DNA of 64,000 nt from Typhlomys cinereus (taxonomy: Eukaryota > Chordata > Mammalia > Rodentia > Platacanthomyidae). The stretch covers positions 583,423-647,422 of the forward strand of contig JALPQD010000248.1 of NCBI GenBank assembly GCA_023101885.1, written 5' to 3'. The position numbers and the translations under genes were made by a program. Positions 34,340-45,973 of this stretch are shown here, in pieces (the first letter of the stretch is position 1; each line of letters starts with the position of its first letter). The notes under the pieces were generated by a model that ran no database searches, had not been told where the DNA came from, and worked only from the letters and a program-made list of their open reading frames with translations.

Positions 34340-35545
34340 CTATAAGGCTAAATTTCTAATCTTTTCTCTTGATGCCAATAGAGATACAATCAGGTGTTTT
34401 CCTAAAGTTCCCCAATTAAGATAATGTAAATCTTAGTTGATAGAGTAGATATTTTGTAACCCTGAACAGGTCTTTTATATCAATAAATGTAAGACTTGCT
34501 AGGTGTTTCTGAAAGTAAGACTCCTATCTTCAAAAGCAGCAGCAGCAAGTTTCTACCAATGTATAAGATAAATCAGCTTTAAACTATGTTCATAGGTTAT
34601 TCCTGTTCCACAGGAAGGTCAGGCTAAGGACAGAAATGAGTTTACCAGATGCCATTATCTTTTAAATTGAGCCATTCTTGTTTGGGTTTCACACCTGCAT
34701 CATGCAATGTTTATTATCATGTCTGGTTGTCAATATTGACAGAGCTGGTCAATTTAGCTTGACTTCTTGGAAGCCAATTTGTTTAAAATTACACATTTCG
34801 AAACAGGCATTTGAGTATGTGCAGAGTCTGTGAGGTAATGGGCAAGAAAAATTGCCAAAGAAATAGACACAAGGATCATTATGGATACCAAAAGTGAGGG
34901 CAGTGGCTGTACATAAGTGAAATCACTTTTGTAATATACCATGGAGGAACAGTCATTTCTACTACCTAAACATATTGATTCATCTGTTGAATTTGTAAAT
35001 GGAAGAATATTGAGTCCATGTGCTCATTTGCTAAACACAATGTTATTGCTTTTCTCTTATTTCATTTAGGAAAATTCTCTTCTCTGAATATAGTATGAGT
35101 ATCAGGATGGTCTGCATTGAGGAGGCATTTCCCAGAGACAATGCTCATGGACAATCTTTTTCAATCATACAACTTCTGTAACTTTGAAATAATATTGATT
35201 ACAATCCTTTTTTTCCAAAGCAAACATTTTTGATGTACTGATAAAAGGCATTCTGAAATCTGCTGAAAATCCAATGACATTGAGCTCAGAATGGCAATGT
35301 AGATATCTCTGAGATTTGACACTTTATATGTTAAATATACTTCCTTCCCTAACCAGAGGAAGTGAGCATTCATTGACCTAAAGTAGAATAGTGATCTCAC
35401 CATAATGATACATGTAGCAATAGCATGTGGAATCTGATCATATTTGTTCACTGTCAGAAATAAAAAGCATTAGAATGGACATTTATATAATTTTTGAAGG
35501 AAGTTGCTTTGTAAAAATACAGCTGAAAAATAATAATTATTTTGA
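34337..35545. other. Unassigned AT-rich DNA
   Basis: No gene or clear repeat is recognised. A 96-codon open frame on the minus strand (35161-35451) shows no motif that I know and lies in sequence of ordinary composition. Confidence 0.45.
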
Positions 35546-35548
35546 CAT

Positions 35549-36605
35549 TACTCCTATTCAATATTGTGCTTGAAGTCCTAGCTGAAGCAATAAGTCAAGA
35601 GAAAGAAATAAAAGGAATTCAGAAAGGTAAGAAAGAAGTCTAAGTATCCCTATTTGCAGATGACATGATTCTTGAGAGATCTACATGATTCCACCACGAA
35701 ACTACTGGAATTAAACAATTTCAGTAAAGTGGCAGACTTCAAAATCACCATACAAAAATCAATAGTCTTTCTATATACCAGACAAGCAAACTGAGAAAGA
35801 AATGGGAGACTCAATCATTCAACCATAGCTATAAAGATAATAAAATACCTTGAAATAAATTTAACCAAGGAAATAATATACCTGCATAACTGGCACTATA
35901 ATACACTACTGAAATTAATTAAGGAAGATACTAAAAAGTGGAAAGACCTTCCTCGCTCATGGATTGGTAGGATCAATATTGTGAAAATGACCATCCTACC
36001 CAAGGCAATATACAGTTTCAATGCAATTGCAATTAAAATTCCAATACAATTCTTCACAGAACTAGAAAAAAAAGAATCTCAATATTCATATGGAAGAAAA
36101 AAAAACACGATTTGCCAAAACAATTTTGGGCAATAAGAAGACTGCTAAAGGTATCATCATACCAGATTTCAAACTACATGACAGATCTATAGTAATGAAA
36201 ACAGCTTGGTGCTGACACAAAAAACAGGTGCCTTGATCAAAGGATCATAACAGAGGACCCAGATATGAAATCTCACACATATAGCCACTTAATTTTTGGC
36301 AAAGGTGTCAAACAGGCACGCTGGAGAAAAGACAGCATCTTCAACAAGTGGTCTTGGGAAAATTGACATCTACATGTAGAAGGATTAAAATTGACTGTTG
36401 CTTCTCTCCTTGCACAAAAGTCAACTCCAAATGGATCAAAGACCATGATATTAAACATGAAACTCTGACATTATTAGAAGAAAGAGTAAGAAATGTGCTT
36501 AAATTGATAGGCCTAGGTAAAGATTTTCTAAGCAGATCAAATGCCCAGGAACTAAGACCAATAATCAGTGAATGGGATTTCATGAAATTAAAAAGCTTCT
36601 GTTCT
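35549..36605 (+). pseudogene. L1 ORF2 remnant with reverse-transcriptase motif
   Basis: Sense L1 ORF2 from the reverse-transcriptase core onward. The FADD catalytic motif of the RT active site is readable at 35653-35664. It is followed by the SWIGR region (35957-35972), the FNAIAIKIP stretch (about 36018-36045) and a long C-terminal segment in one frame (36348-36600) holding SKWIKD and MKLKSFC. Stops and frameshifts break it in several places (for example near 36110 and 36215). The element is 5'-truncated at about 35549 and stops abruptly at about 36605, where an opposed L1 3' end begins. ORF2 supplies endonuclease and reverse transcriptase for L1 movement; this copy cannot. Confidence 0.85.
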
Positions 36606-36639
36606 GTTATTGTCTTCTTGATATTCTATTATGGACTTT

Positions 36640-36965
36640 TGAAATCTTTATTTTTTATTTTATTTGTCTAGTTTTACAAGTATATTGAGTACTTATCCCT
36701 GCATCTCTCCATCCCACTTCTACCCATCCTTCTTCCGTTCCCTAACTCAATCCATCCCATTCCCTCCCACTCTTTTGCCTGTTTGCTGCTACGGACCCCA
36801 TTCCCTCTGGTTTGTATACTCATTTTTAATTTTTTCTACTTTTATAAGCATATTCTTTACGTATCCCTGATTTCTCCATTGTCTCTCCCCCACCCTCCTG
36901 CCCCTCTGCTTGTATGGTTCCCAGAGTTGCCTCTGGCTTGTTTATTCTTGTGGGGAGAGGCAACT
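36640..36965 (-). mobile_element. L1 3'UTR of a duplicated-unit subfamily, antisense
   Basis: Read on the minus strand this is an L1-type 3' end made of two related units. Each holds a purine-rich tract, then a GGGATA phrase, then a TTGTAAAACTAGACAAAT-like end. The first unit ends near 36830 and the second near 36650 with an A-rich tail. The same two-unit arrangement occurs at 45055-45329. It lies tail-to-tail against the ORF2 remnant to its left. Confidence 0.65.
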
Positions 36966-38579
36966 TGGTATTTTGACAATTTTTATGGCTTGTTCAGAAT
37001 TTAACTTTCTTCCTGTGAAGTAAGGCTTTAATATAATATTGATGTGAATTTTTGTGATACAGGTTGTATGAAAAAATCATCTAGATGATTCAATCCTTTG
37101 TGCTATACAATATTTTGAAAATAATCCAACTCTTTTTAGTACTTGGATTTATTGTGGAAAGTTTTATCAATTGAAAGACATCATTATGAACAAACAGAGT
37201 CTTTGTACAACTACTTTACTAAGAATCCCATATCTTTTCCTGTGACTCATAGGTACTCTGGGGAGACCTTTCCAACCCTAGGCATATTAAATCATCTCTC
37301 CCAAATGTCCAGACTTCGAAATTCGGATTCTTCAAAATTTAGTGTTCAGAACACTGACACTCATTCATGGGATTATATTTAATCTTCAACATTAGTTATA
37401 TGTTGTTCTTTATATGTAGCAAGAAAGAGGCACAAAAATAGAATGTGTTCATTATTTCTGATAAAAAATAGCATTTTGTGTTGCTCATACACTGATAAGT
37501 ATTTCTGTAAATATATCAAGTTATTTGCCTAAAAAACCAGTGCTTATTTATCAGCTACAACTCAACAACTTTGATGCCTATTCTCAATATATATGAATGC
37601 TCCTTTTCCCCTTGTAAAAATTACCAAAGTCCAGCTAAGACACTCCTCTCCCACTTCCTCTCCTAAACTGCAGCCTTATCTACATGTAGTTCTTGCTATA
37701 TTTGGCAAGTAAGCATTTATAGCAACTTTAAGGTAATTTTCAATATTCAATTTCTAAATTAAGGAAAGATATTAATATTAAGTAATATATATGGGCACAA
37801 ACATAAATAAATGGAGTGAAATACATGCAAAAGCAAAATAACTATTGGGTTATGTATTATTACTTTGACATGCTGCTCATTGAAATTGATATATTTCTTG
37901 AATACAAATATTTTTGGTTTGTAGGAATCTTTGAATTAAAGTATCTTAACTATGAATGAAATTTATGAGATTATCAAAGGTTATCTGTTATTTATGAAAC
38001 TTGGCAAATGCTGGATGTCTGTTGGCATTTTAATCCACTGACATTGAGAGTGGGTAGAGTAGAGAAGTAAGAAGGAGCTATGAAGATTTTTTAGCAAATT
38101 ATTATTAAGTTCCTCATTGTGTTTTGTGATGGAAGTTTGTGAGAGTAGAAGGAAGTGTAAACAGGTATATCTCTGCTTATAATTGTATTAGTCATATCCT
38201 ATATTTTACAAAATTCAGTAGTTCCCAATGTCATGGAAGACCTAAAACACTTGTGCATCCAAAAGATAAGCACAAAATAAGAATATGCAAACATAAAGGA
38301 AATTAAAAGGAACTACTGAATAGGATGGTCAATGTTACAGATTCCACTCAGTGTATTTATTCTATACCATGACAGCCTTGAATGAGCATTTTAATGAGCT
38401 CCGTGAAGAAAAGAATTGGTGACCAAAGCTGTTAATTATCATCCAAAAAAGAAATTCTATTAACATGCATAAAAACTTCAGTCTCCCCTTCTGACAACTC
38501 TGAAACCATTTTTCAGAATCCATGAGCAGGATTTCAAAGCTATTTGCTTAGAAAATTTGTTGTCGGTAGCAGCGTTTGT
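36966..38579. other. AT-rich intergenic DNA, no gene recognised
   Basis: No gene or identifiable repeat. The 79-codon plus-strand frame at 37143-37382 has no recognisable motif. Confidence 0.45.
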
Positions 38580-39000
38580 GAAATGTAATTTTCACATTTA
38601 ATGTACCATTTGATGATTGCTTTGTATATTTCAGAGCTATGCAAACATCATCACAACCAATTTCATATTCATGTTACTTTGAAAGGAAGTCCCTCCTATG
38701 AGTCAGCACATGCCAACTTCACCAATATTCAAGCCAAAATCGTCATGTCTCTATTTGGCCCATGCAGGGATTCATATCTTGTGGACAGTCCTTATAATCA
38801 TATACATACCATACAAGTTTTATCTGACTTATTTCCCTCTTCATATTCTGAAGGCATATCCATATTGCAGTATAAGCGATCAGTCCTTTCGTTATAACCA
38901 ATTGTGTTTAACTCTCTTTTTTTCCTTATCTTGTCTATTAACTGGTGGTTATATTTATAGATAATACACAAAAATTATAGACAACAATATTTGTCTATTG
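38580..39000 (-). mobile_element. Possible ancient L1M 3' end, antisense
   Basis: The order of AGCTATGCAAACATCATCAC, AACCAATTTCATATTCATG and a later CATATCTTGTGGACAGTCC recalls the antisense 3' end of ancient mammalian L1M elements. Divergence is high and boundaries are not resolved. Confidence 0.35.
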
Positions 39001-39090
39001 TTAATAATAATAGATGCTGTTAGCTTCACATTAATATTTGAGTATATGAATGTATGCATGTCAATTACATTTTGTTAACTTGCTTTACTC

Positions 39091-39356
39091 TTTTTTTTTT
39101 TTATTCAATTGTGCGTGGGTGCTCATGTGTGTATGTGTGTGTGTGTAGAACCATGGGGAAATTCAGGAAATACCATGGACGCCTCCACCTCCTCCTTGTT
39201 TACTCTGCCCCAGGATTCACAGGCTCTGCTCTACCAGGACCAGAAATACAGGCTGCCCTGTTTCTGCCCAGCGTCTATATGTGGGATCTAGGATCTGAAC
39301 TCAGGACCTTCCACCTGCAAAGCAGAGGCTTAACCCCTGAGCACCTCTCCAGCCCC
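39091..39356 (-). mobile_element. tRNA-derived SINE, antisense, insertion subtype
   Basis: A copy of the main SINE on the minus strand with its head at the right (GGGGCTGGAGAGGTGCTCAG, lacking one base of the usual A-box region) and its T-rich tail complement at the left. A 9-bp TSD, GCTTTACTC, lies at 39082-39090 and 39357-39365. Unlike the 17.2, 28.5 and 45.7-kb copies, its body carries an extra segment (TTGTTTACTC on the plus strand near 39198) that is shared with the 44.85-kb copy, so the two form a subtype. More diverged than the 28.5-kb copy. Confidence 0.85.
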
Positions 39357-40286
39357 GCTTTACTCCCTATTGAAATGCTATATTTCTGCTGAAAAAAATG
39401 TTGCCTCAGAGAAATTTCACAAAACTACAACCCTATGAAACAGCACTAAGATTAAGAATCCTGATCACTAAATACTCCTTATAAGCCCCTTTGCTGCCTT
39501 TCATTTCCTTCTCTTCCATTCTGACTTCTAGCAGTGTGGTTTAATTTTGCTTGCTTATAATTTTTATATAAAGGGGATCACTTGGTTTTTGCCAATTTGT
39601 TTTATAATCCTTTAAAAATTGGGCAGTCTAATCTCTACTGTTTTGTATTCTATCACCTCCTTGCATTCTATGCAATATGCAGGGAGAGATTCCCAAAAGT
39701 ATGATGCAGGAATTCTCTTACATCCAGGGTCATTTTCACAATGTTTACAATTTCTATATTTTCACTATTATCCCCAGTACTATAGATCTTTTTAATCCCA
39801 TCCTACATAAAGGACACCGTTCTTTTCAGAGGCTATGTGACATAATATTCCTATTTCTATAAATTCAACATGGTGAATGCCACATCAGCAATAAAATCTC
39901 CTGTATCCTTTGGGACATTTCTTGCAAAGTTTTCTTGCATCTTGGAAGATTGTGATCAACTTCTTTATCTTGTCACTCTCTGGAAAATCAATCCTATTTC
40001 CTATTTTTTAATCATAAGTTTTCCAGATAAGTCACCTACTTGCCAAGTTTGGCTCTCTCCACAACATATTGCAAACATTTTTTCTTTGCTTGCAAAACCT
40101 ACTGAAAGACTATGAACCTTGCTTGTCAGTGTTCTATCCATCCCTCTGTAACTTTGGAAAACAATTTCAATAGGCGTTCATAAAGTTTTCTTTGGACTTT
40201 ATTTTATGAGAGACCTTTAACCTTTACCTTCACATTCATGCATTTTCCACTATTATGTGGGGACTTCTCTGTCAAATATCCTTAGA

Positions 40287-40290
<4 letters not shown>

Positions 40291-40372
<82 letters not shown>

Positions 40373-40376
40373 TCTC
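40291..40376. repeat. (CT)n microsatellite
   Basis: About 86 bp of nearly pure CT. The two Ser/Leu open frames over it are artefacts. Confidence 0.95.
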
Positions 40377-40479
40377 CGTGTGTCCCTGGATCTATTTCTC
40401 TCTGTTTTCCTCTTCCCTCTCTTCTTTTATTACTGTAATGTAAAAACTTTCATGCGTTACCCTCTACAAACATTGTAGA

Positions 40480-41760
40480 ATTTCTCATTTTTTTCCTTTT
40501 CCACATTTCCTTTCTGTCTGCATTGTTTCACATGCTTCCTCTTGGTTTTCATGAATTGTTTCTTCTTTTCATCAGTTATCTTGTTAAAATATTCTTTTCT
40601 ATTATTTTCCTCACAGAATTCATTGACTCCAGAATCTCTGGTTGATTGTGTCAACTACTCATACATACTCTTTGATGGATTTCAAATTTAATTTACACAT
40701 TCTTTTCTCAATATTGTGAAATTCCTCTTCATTTTCTATTTTTGTCCAATGGGACTTTTCAAGACTGTGTGCTTAAAATCTTGACACACATTCCATTGTA
40801 TTCCATTACTTGGAACTGGCAAAATCTGATCACATTCCTCTGCTGCCGTTAGATGATCTTTGCAATTTTCGTCATTATTGACATTTTTTTGTCATTTGTC
40901 TTTTGATCATGTCTCAACATTTGATGAAGTATTTGTCTTTTCCAAAATTGAAGGACTGCTTCCTAGACACTAGACTACTAGCCTGTGTAGACACTAACTG
41001 GACTTAACTTAACTTAACTGACACTTAACTCAAGTGCAGTTGTACCACTCTTATTTCTGTATAGCTTTATAACCTGAGGTCACCTTCACCAAATATATTT
41101 AGAGCCCTCAGTGACTACAGAAATGGATATCTGCATCAATGGCTGAGACTTTTGACATAGTCAGAATGGCAAGCATTTATGAAGATATCAAACCATAAGG
41201 ATCTGGGGGCAGAAATGGAACATCTAGTAGTGGACCGAGGCACCACTGCTGTATCATAGATGGTAGTGAATGGCCTTTAGGCACTGTTATGGTGTCTGTA
41301 AATCTGAGGGGTAGAGCACATCTGTGGACTACATTCTCTATTCTGGGGACTGCGATGCAGCTATGTCACTGGTGGCTACAACGTTTGAGACTTTGTGCAA
41401 ACAACACACCAGGATCAGGTTTCTGGAACCTGGATGGGTCCAGAGTTGATGTTGAACTACATGGTATGGTGGTGCACCATGACTGAGGCACATGACTTCA
41501 TGGACCGTTAGCAGAGGTAGGTCTATAACACAGCTGCTTACGGAGTGACCAGAAACTAGACTGGGTAGACCACAGCAGCAGTGGGTAGATACCTGAGGGT
41601 GCTGCTGAATTGTGAGTGGTCACAGAGCTACCCTCTAGAACGCATGCAGCTCTGAAAGAGCCTGGCTTCTTTAGGTCAGTGTGTGTGTTGTAACGTTTGC
41701 TCCTTGTGAATATGGAACTGAGCAGCAACTCTCCTAGTTGTGACAGCAATGGCTAATGTC
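40480..41760 (-). mobile_element. Possible ancient antisense L1 5' region
   Basis: From 40480 to 41050 the plus strand is T-rich with phrases such as TTTCCTCACAGAATTCATTG that resemble antisense L1 ORF1 and its upstream part. From about 41120 to 41760 the sequence is clearly less AT-rich, as the 5'UTR of ancient L1M elements is. This order (antisense ORF1, then GC-richer 5'UTR) is sensible for one old antisense element, but the match is weak and another origin is possible. No gene is recognised; the 65- and 83-codon frames here carry no motif. Confidence 0.3.
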
Positions 41761-42094
41761 TGCTTCAGTCCTTGAAGTTTATGTATCATTCACCCAATAT
41801 ACTAACAGAGATGCAGTAGTGCTTGCTGCACAGCTCATTCTTAGAGTCCTACTATACTTTTCTGGATCTTCTCAGGCATATCAGTGTACTCAGAAATCAT
41901 TTTCTGTGTGTTTATTTTCTATCTCTTTTCCACAGTTTTGCTTCAAGTTCTGAACCACATACTGAACCACATAAAATATCAAAGCTATTTTAATTCATAG
42001 TAACATATTATTATTGTTGTTTTGTTGGTGATGGTTGTTAACTTTGCAGAGAATGAAGCCTGGTGCCTTTTATTATACCGTCTTGCTATGATAT

Positions 42095-42420
42095 TCCATT
42101 AAGGGACATAACCTACCTCAGCTAGTTCAGGCTGCTGTAGTAAGTGATCACAGACCAAGGAATTGAAATGATAAACATGTATTTTGATGTTTCTGGAGAA
42201 TATATAGTTCAAGTCAAAGATTTAGCACACTTTGTTAAGGCATCCCATGGTTTAAAATGATCTTTTCCCTGTAACTTCACCAAAGAAAATCCATCTCTTT
42301 TAGGTTGTTGTAAGAATGTGAATTCCATTCATTAGAAATTTTCCTTCATAACCTCACAGTCTTCAGTGTTTTGTCCTATCATCATGTTTTTGGAGTTCCT
42401 TAACATATCTTCTTGAATTT
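42095..42420 (-). mobile_element. Possible ancient MaLR/MST-like relic, antisense
   Basis: AGTTCAGGCTGCTGTAGTAA, then GATCACAGACCAAGGAATTG and TTCTGGAGAATATATAGTTC follow the order of a common antisense LTR phrase of mammals ('ggctgctgtaacaaa ... cacagactgggtgg ... ttctggagg'). Identification is by memory of that phrase and is tentative. Confidence 0.35.
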
Positions 42421-43555
42421 GGTATATAACATTAACTATTTGATTGTTACATCAATAGTTTTAAATAAAAAAAAAACATAGCTGTGCAACTACAGTGCAA
42501 TAATGTGACATTTATCAGAGTACAAAGAATAATCCACCACTGAGTCAAGGAAGAGAGAAATTACACATCCTTTTATTTGAAAACTATTCACTAAAATAGA
42601 AGTGACAGGTTAGAGAGCCAGTAGTTGACAGTGACATTTCTACATATGAAGCAAACATGTCTAACTGAGATGACTCTGAAAAGTCTCCATGAATTTATCT
42701 CTTCTATGTGCTTGGGGATTCCGTGACATGATGCATAGCACAGATAATGAAAGCAGAAGCAACACACCATGAATTGAAGAAAATCAACGAGAGGTCCTTG
42801 TGAAGAGACTACGGATTGTTGTCCCTGTTACTTCTGGTCTCTGCAAAAATTCAAGGCCCATCAAATTAATTGAAAATCATTAAATAATATGTTAAAATAC
42901 TGAAGTGCAGGAGAGTTCATTGAGACCATTTGTGGGCTACAGAAACTTGCGTGGACATCCTGAATAGGAATGGAAGCATGGAGTTTTGACCAACCATTAT
43001 TAATTACAGGCAAGGATGAACTTGTTCCCTTTGGGAGCACATCATGTTACCGTTTGCTTTGTTAGTAGGAAGATTGTACCGTGCAAAATAGCTCCTTGCC
43101 TTCTTAAGCCTTATTCCTTATGATTGTGAATTTTTCTTCTGAAGATAAACAAGTTTACAGAGCCTCAAATAAATTGAACATTGTGTTGTTCTTGACAATT
43201 CACACAGCAGATTTTCTGAGCTACTATATATCATGTCCTGTCAAATATAAATTATATTTTATCTGCTACGTGGGAATTTTACAGAGCATTCTTTCCAATC
43301 CTTTCTTATCTATTTTTCTATCAACTACCACTTTTTCTTCGGTATATTCATGCTTTCAAATAATTAGCAAGATGAACAAAGATGCACATGAAGGTAAAGG
43401 AAAAATGGACCATCTACATAGGGAAAATTAAAGCAGAAAATCTAGAAATAAAGGATATTTATTTTTATAAATAAATAAAGAAGGAAATGAAGATATAAGA
43501 TCAAGATTCAAATAATAACAACACAAAATATCTTTAGTGGGGTGGGAAGATTAAT

Positions 43556-43940
43556 AATAATTGTCAAACTGACAGGAGATATGTCTTAAGGCACACTTGG
43601 GGTATCCTCTCTAGATTAAGGGTTACCCCTGGAAGTGTGGGTGCAAGATTGTCTTTCTTGTATTATTTGAAATGGGAATGTCTGCCCCATTAGGGGCAGG
43701 ACCACTAAGCAGTAGATTGATGGATATTTGGAAGTGGAGAAAGCTAGTAAGAAGCATGTGCTTATCCTTTCCAGTCTGTTATGATTTGGGTCGTAGATAT
43801 GATATGGGCAGCTCCCTCAAGCTCTGCTGTGAAAATTCCCCTGCCATGTTGCACTGAAATCAGAAATTGTGAACTGAGTAAACTCTTTCTCCCTGTATTT
43901 CTTAGGCCAAGAAAACTGACACAACAACACATAATAAAAC
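43556..43940 (+). mobile_element. Old ERVL/MT2-like LTR relic, plus strand
   Basis: TAATTGTCAAACTGACAGGA at the start, CTCTCTAGATTAAGGGTTAC in the middle and GTAAACTCTTTCTCCC near the end follow the order of rodent ERVL-type LTRs ('tgtcaacttgacagg ... tctagattgggttaa ... aataaaccctttcttcc'). Diverged, with no visible TSD and no adjacent coding sequence. Confidence 0.45.
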
Positions 43941-43989
43941 AAAGATGGGGTACAAGAGAATAGGAGAATGCCAACATATGTGGTACAGT

Positions 43990-44400
43990 TTGTCTGAACC
44001 TTTCTGATTATATTCACAACCAAACACCTTACAGGAGCAAAGAGATTTTAATCACGTTCGTGATTTTCCATTACACTTCATAGTTCAACTTGGCAAAGGC
44101 CAATACCAGGAGCTGAGAGAACTGGACACGTCATATCTGCAGGACTTTCTGAGAGAGGGGCAAACCTGATTTGCCGGAAAAGTAAGACTAGGTGAAGTAC
44201 GAAAAAGTACTGAAACAGCGTCCTCCATATTATCCACCTGCTGGTGGGAATGATCTTACCCACTAGGGGATAGGTCTTTCCTCATCAATTAGATGTTTTC
44301 CTGAAGCCTTGCTTAGGACTTACCTAAATTACCAGCTCGTTAGACATGTGCATAGAGCCTAGTGTCCAACTGTCAAGTTGCCACTTATAAAATCTAACTG
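43990..44400 (-). mobile_element. Old LTR-like relic, antisense
   Basis: The right half (ACCCACTAGGGGATAGGTCT, then TCCTCATCAATTAGATGTTT and CCAACTGTCAAGTTGCCAC) follows the antisense order of a rodent ERVL-type LTR ending in 'tgtcaagttgac'. A related relic is at 56490-56830. The left boundary is uncertain. Confidence 0.4.
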
Positions 44401-44846
44401 TCACGATTTGTGATAAATCTAGGACACGACTCTAACAATATTCTCTCTGCTAAGTCTAAAGCTAAGCTGTGTCTGTGGCAATCATCTCATTTCCTATTGA
44501 AACCACTCCTCATTTTGAATAAATTATCCCTCCATTCAGTTAATTTTAGGAATTATGTAATTAAGTGTACTTCTAAGTGTACTTTTAAGGAGAAAAAAAC
44601 TATTGTACTATTTCCTGAAAGTGGTTAATGCCATCCAATTATATAAGCTTCATTAAGATATTAAAACACTTTTGAGGAGTCTTTCTTGATAGTAGAAAGA
44701 TGTGTATAAAGCAAAAATTCACAACGAGTAAACTATGGAGTTTAAACAAGGAGCAATCAAGTGGGATGGAATGGAGGTTGGGAGTAGGTAGTGAATAATG
44801 AAACATGAAATCTTTGGTATTATAATTAAAAGTTAAAAATGTGAAA

Positions 44847-45329
44847 AAATTGGGGGCTGGAGAGGTGGCTCAGAGGTTAAGCCTCTGCCTTACAAGCAGA
44901 AGGTCCTGAGTTCGGATCCTAGACTCTAGGTATAGACGCCGGGCTGAAGCAGGGACGTTTCTGGTCCTAGTAGGGCGGAGCCTGTGAATCCCAGGGCAGA
45001 GTAAACAAGGAGGAGGTTCGTGTCTTTTCAGGCTTTTCTGGCTTTTACCAAAGCAGACAAGGCAGGAGGGCGGGACTGATGGAGGGATGGGAGGGAGAGA
45101 TGATGGAGAGAACAGGGATAAGTAATCCATATGCTTATAAAACTTGAAAAGTTTTTGAAAAAAAGAGTAGACAAGCGAGAGTGAACGCTGGGGTCCATAG
45201 AAATAGACAGGCAAGAGGGGGGGGGGAGTAGGATGGATTGAGGAAGGGAAGGGAAAGGGGGATGGGTGGGAGGGGGGATGGAGGGAAGCAGGGATAAGTA
45301 CTCAAAATGCTGGTAAAACTAGAAAAATA
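44847..45329 (+). mobile_element. Chimeric SINE / L1-tail insertion
   Basis: The left part (44852 to about 45019) is a 5' half of the main SINE in sense orientation: head GGGGCTGGAGAGGTGGCTCA, B-box GAGTTCGGATCC and GC-rich body, ending after GAGTAAACAAGGAGGAGG. The SINE has no CA stretch or A-tail of its own. About 35 bp of unmatched sequence follow, then (45055-45329) a sense L1 3'UTR of the two-unit type seen at 36640-36965, with terminal A-rich tail. A 12-bp direct repeat, AAAAATGTGAAA, flanks the whole at 44835-44846 and 45330-45341. This suggests one insertion of a chimeric RNA/cDNA, though nested insertion with loss is possible. Confidence 0.65.
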
Positions 45330-45531
45330 AAAAATGTGAAATGTAAAATTGATAAAAATGAGTATTTGAACCAAAACAAAAAATTCAAAAATATTCCAAA
45401 ACTCTCATTCTTGTTTCAAACATACAATCAAAATTTCACAAAAAATGAAGACATTATGACATTTTAGAACTTATCTGCACTTTATTCTTAAAGCAGTAAA
45501 AATATTACATGAAAAGAAAGCAGAATGACCA

Positions 45532-45936
45532 ACAGCATATCATTGACCCCCCAAAGTCCAGCATGGATCACAGGCACTTGGGATCCTTAGAGCAAGAGAT
45601 TAAAACCCACAATAGTGTTCCTATATTAAAGGGAAACACAAAAAAGAGCTCTAGGCAATGCTACTGAGTTCTTCCACCTCATCAGAGAGGAGGACCAAGA
45701 GGGAAGGTTTGACATGCACACTAAAGGATGCTTCAGGAGGGCTGGAGAGGTGGCTCAGGGGTTAAGCCTCCGCCTTGCAGGTGGAAGGTCCTGAGTTTGG
45801 ATCCCAGATCCCACGTATAGACGCCAGGCGGAAGCGGGGGCGGCCTGCGCTTCTGGTCCTGGTAGGGCGGAGCCTGTGAATCCCGGGGCAGAAGGAGGTG
45901 GAGGCATCCATGGTGGTTCACGAATTCGTCCATGAT

Positions 45937-45973
<37 letters not shown>

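Noticed and set aside
43672..44023. Overlapping small frames near an LTR relic as a retroviral gene fragment
   Set aside because: They lie within LTR-like sequence, are in different phases and strands, and show no gag, pol or env motif.
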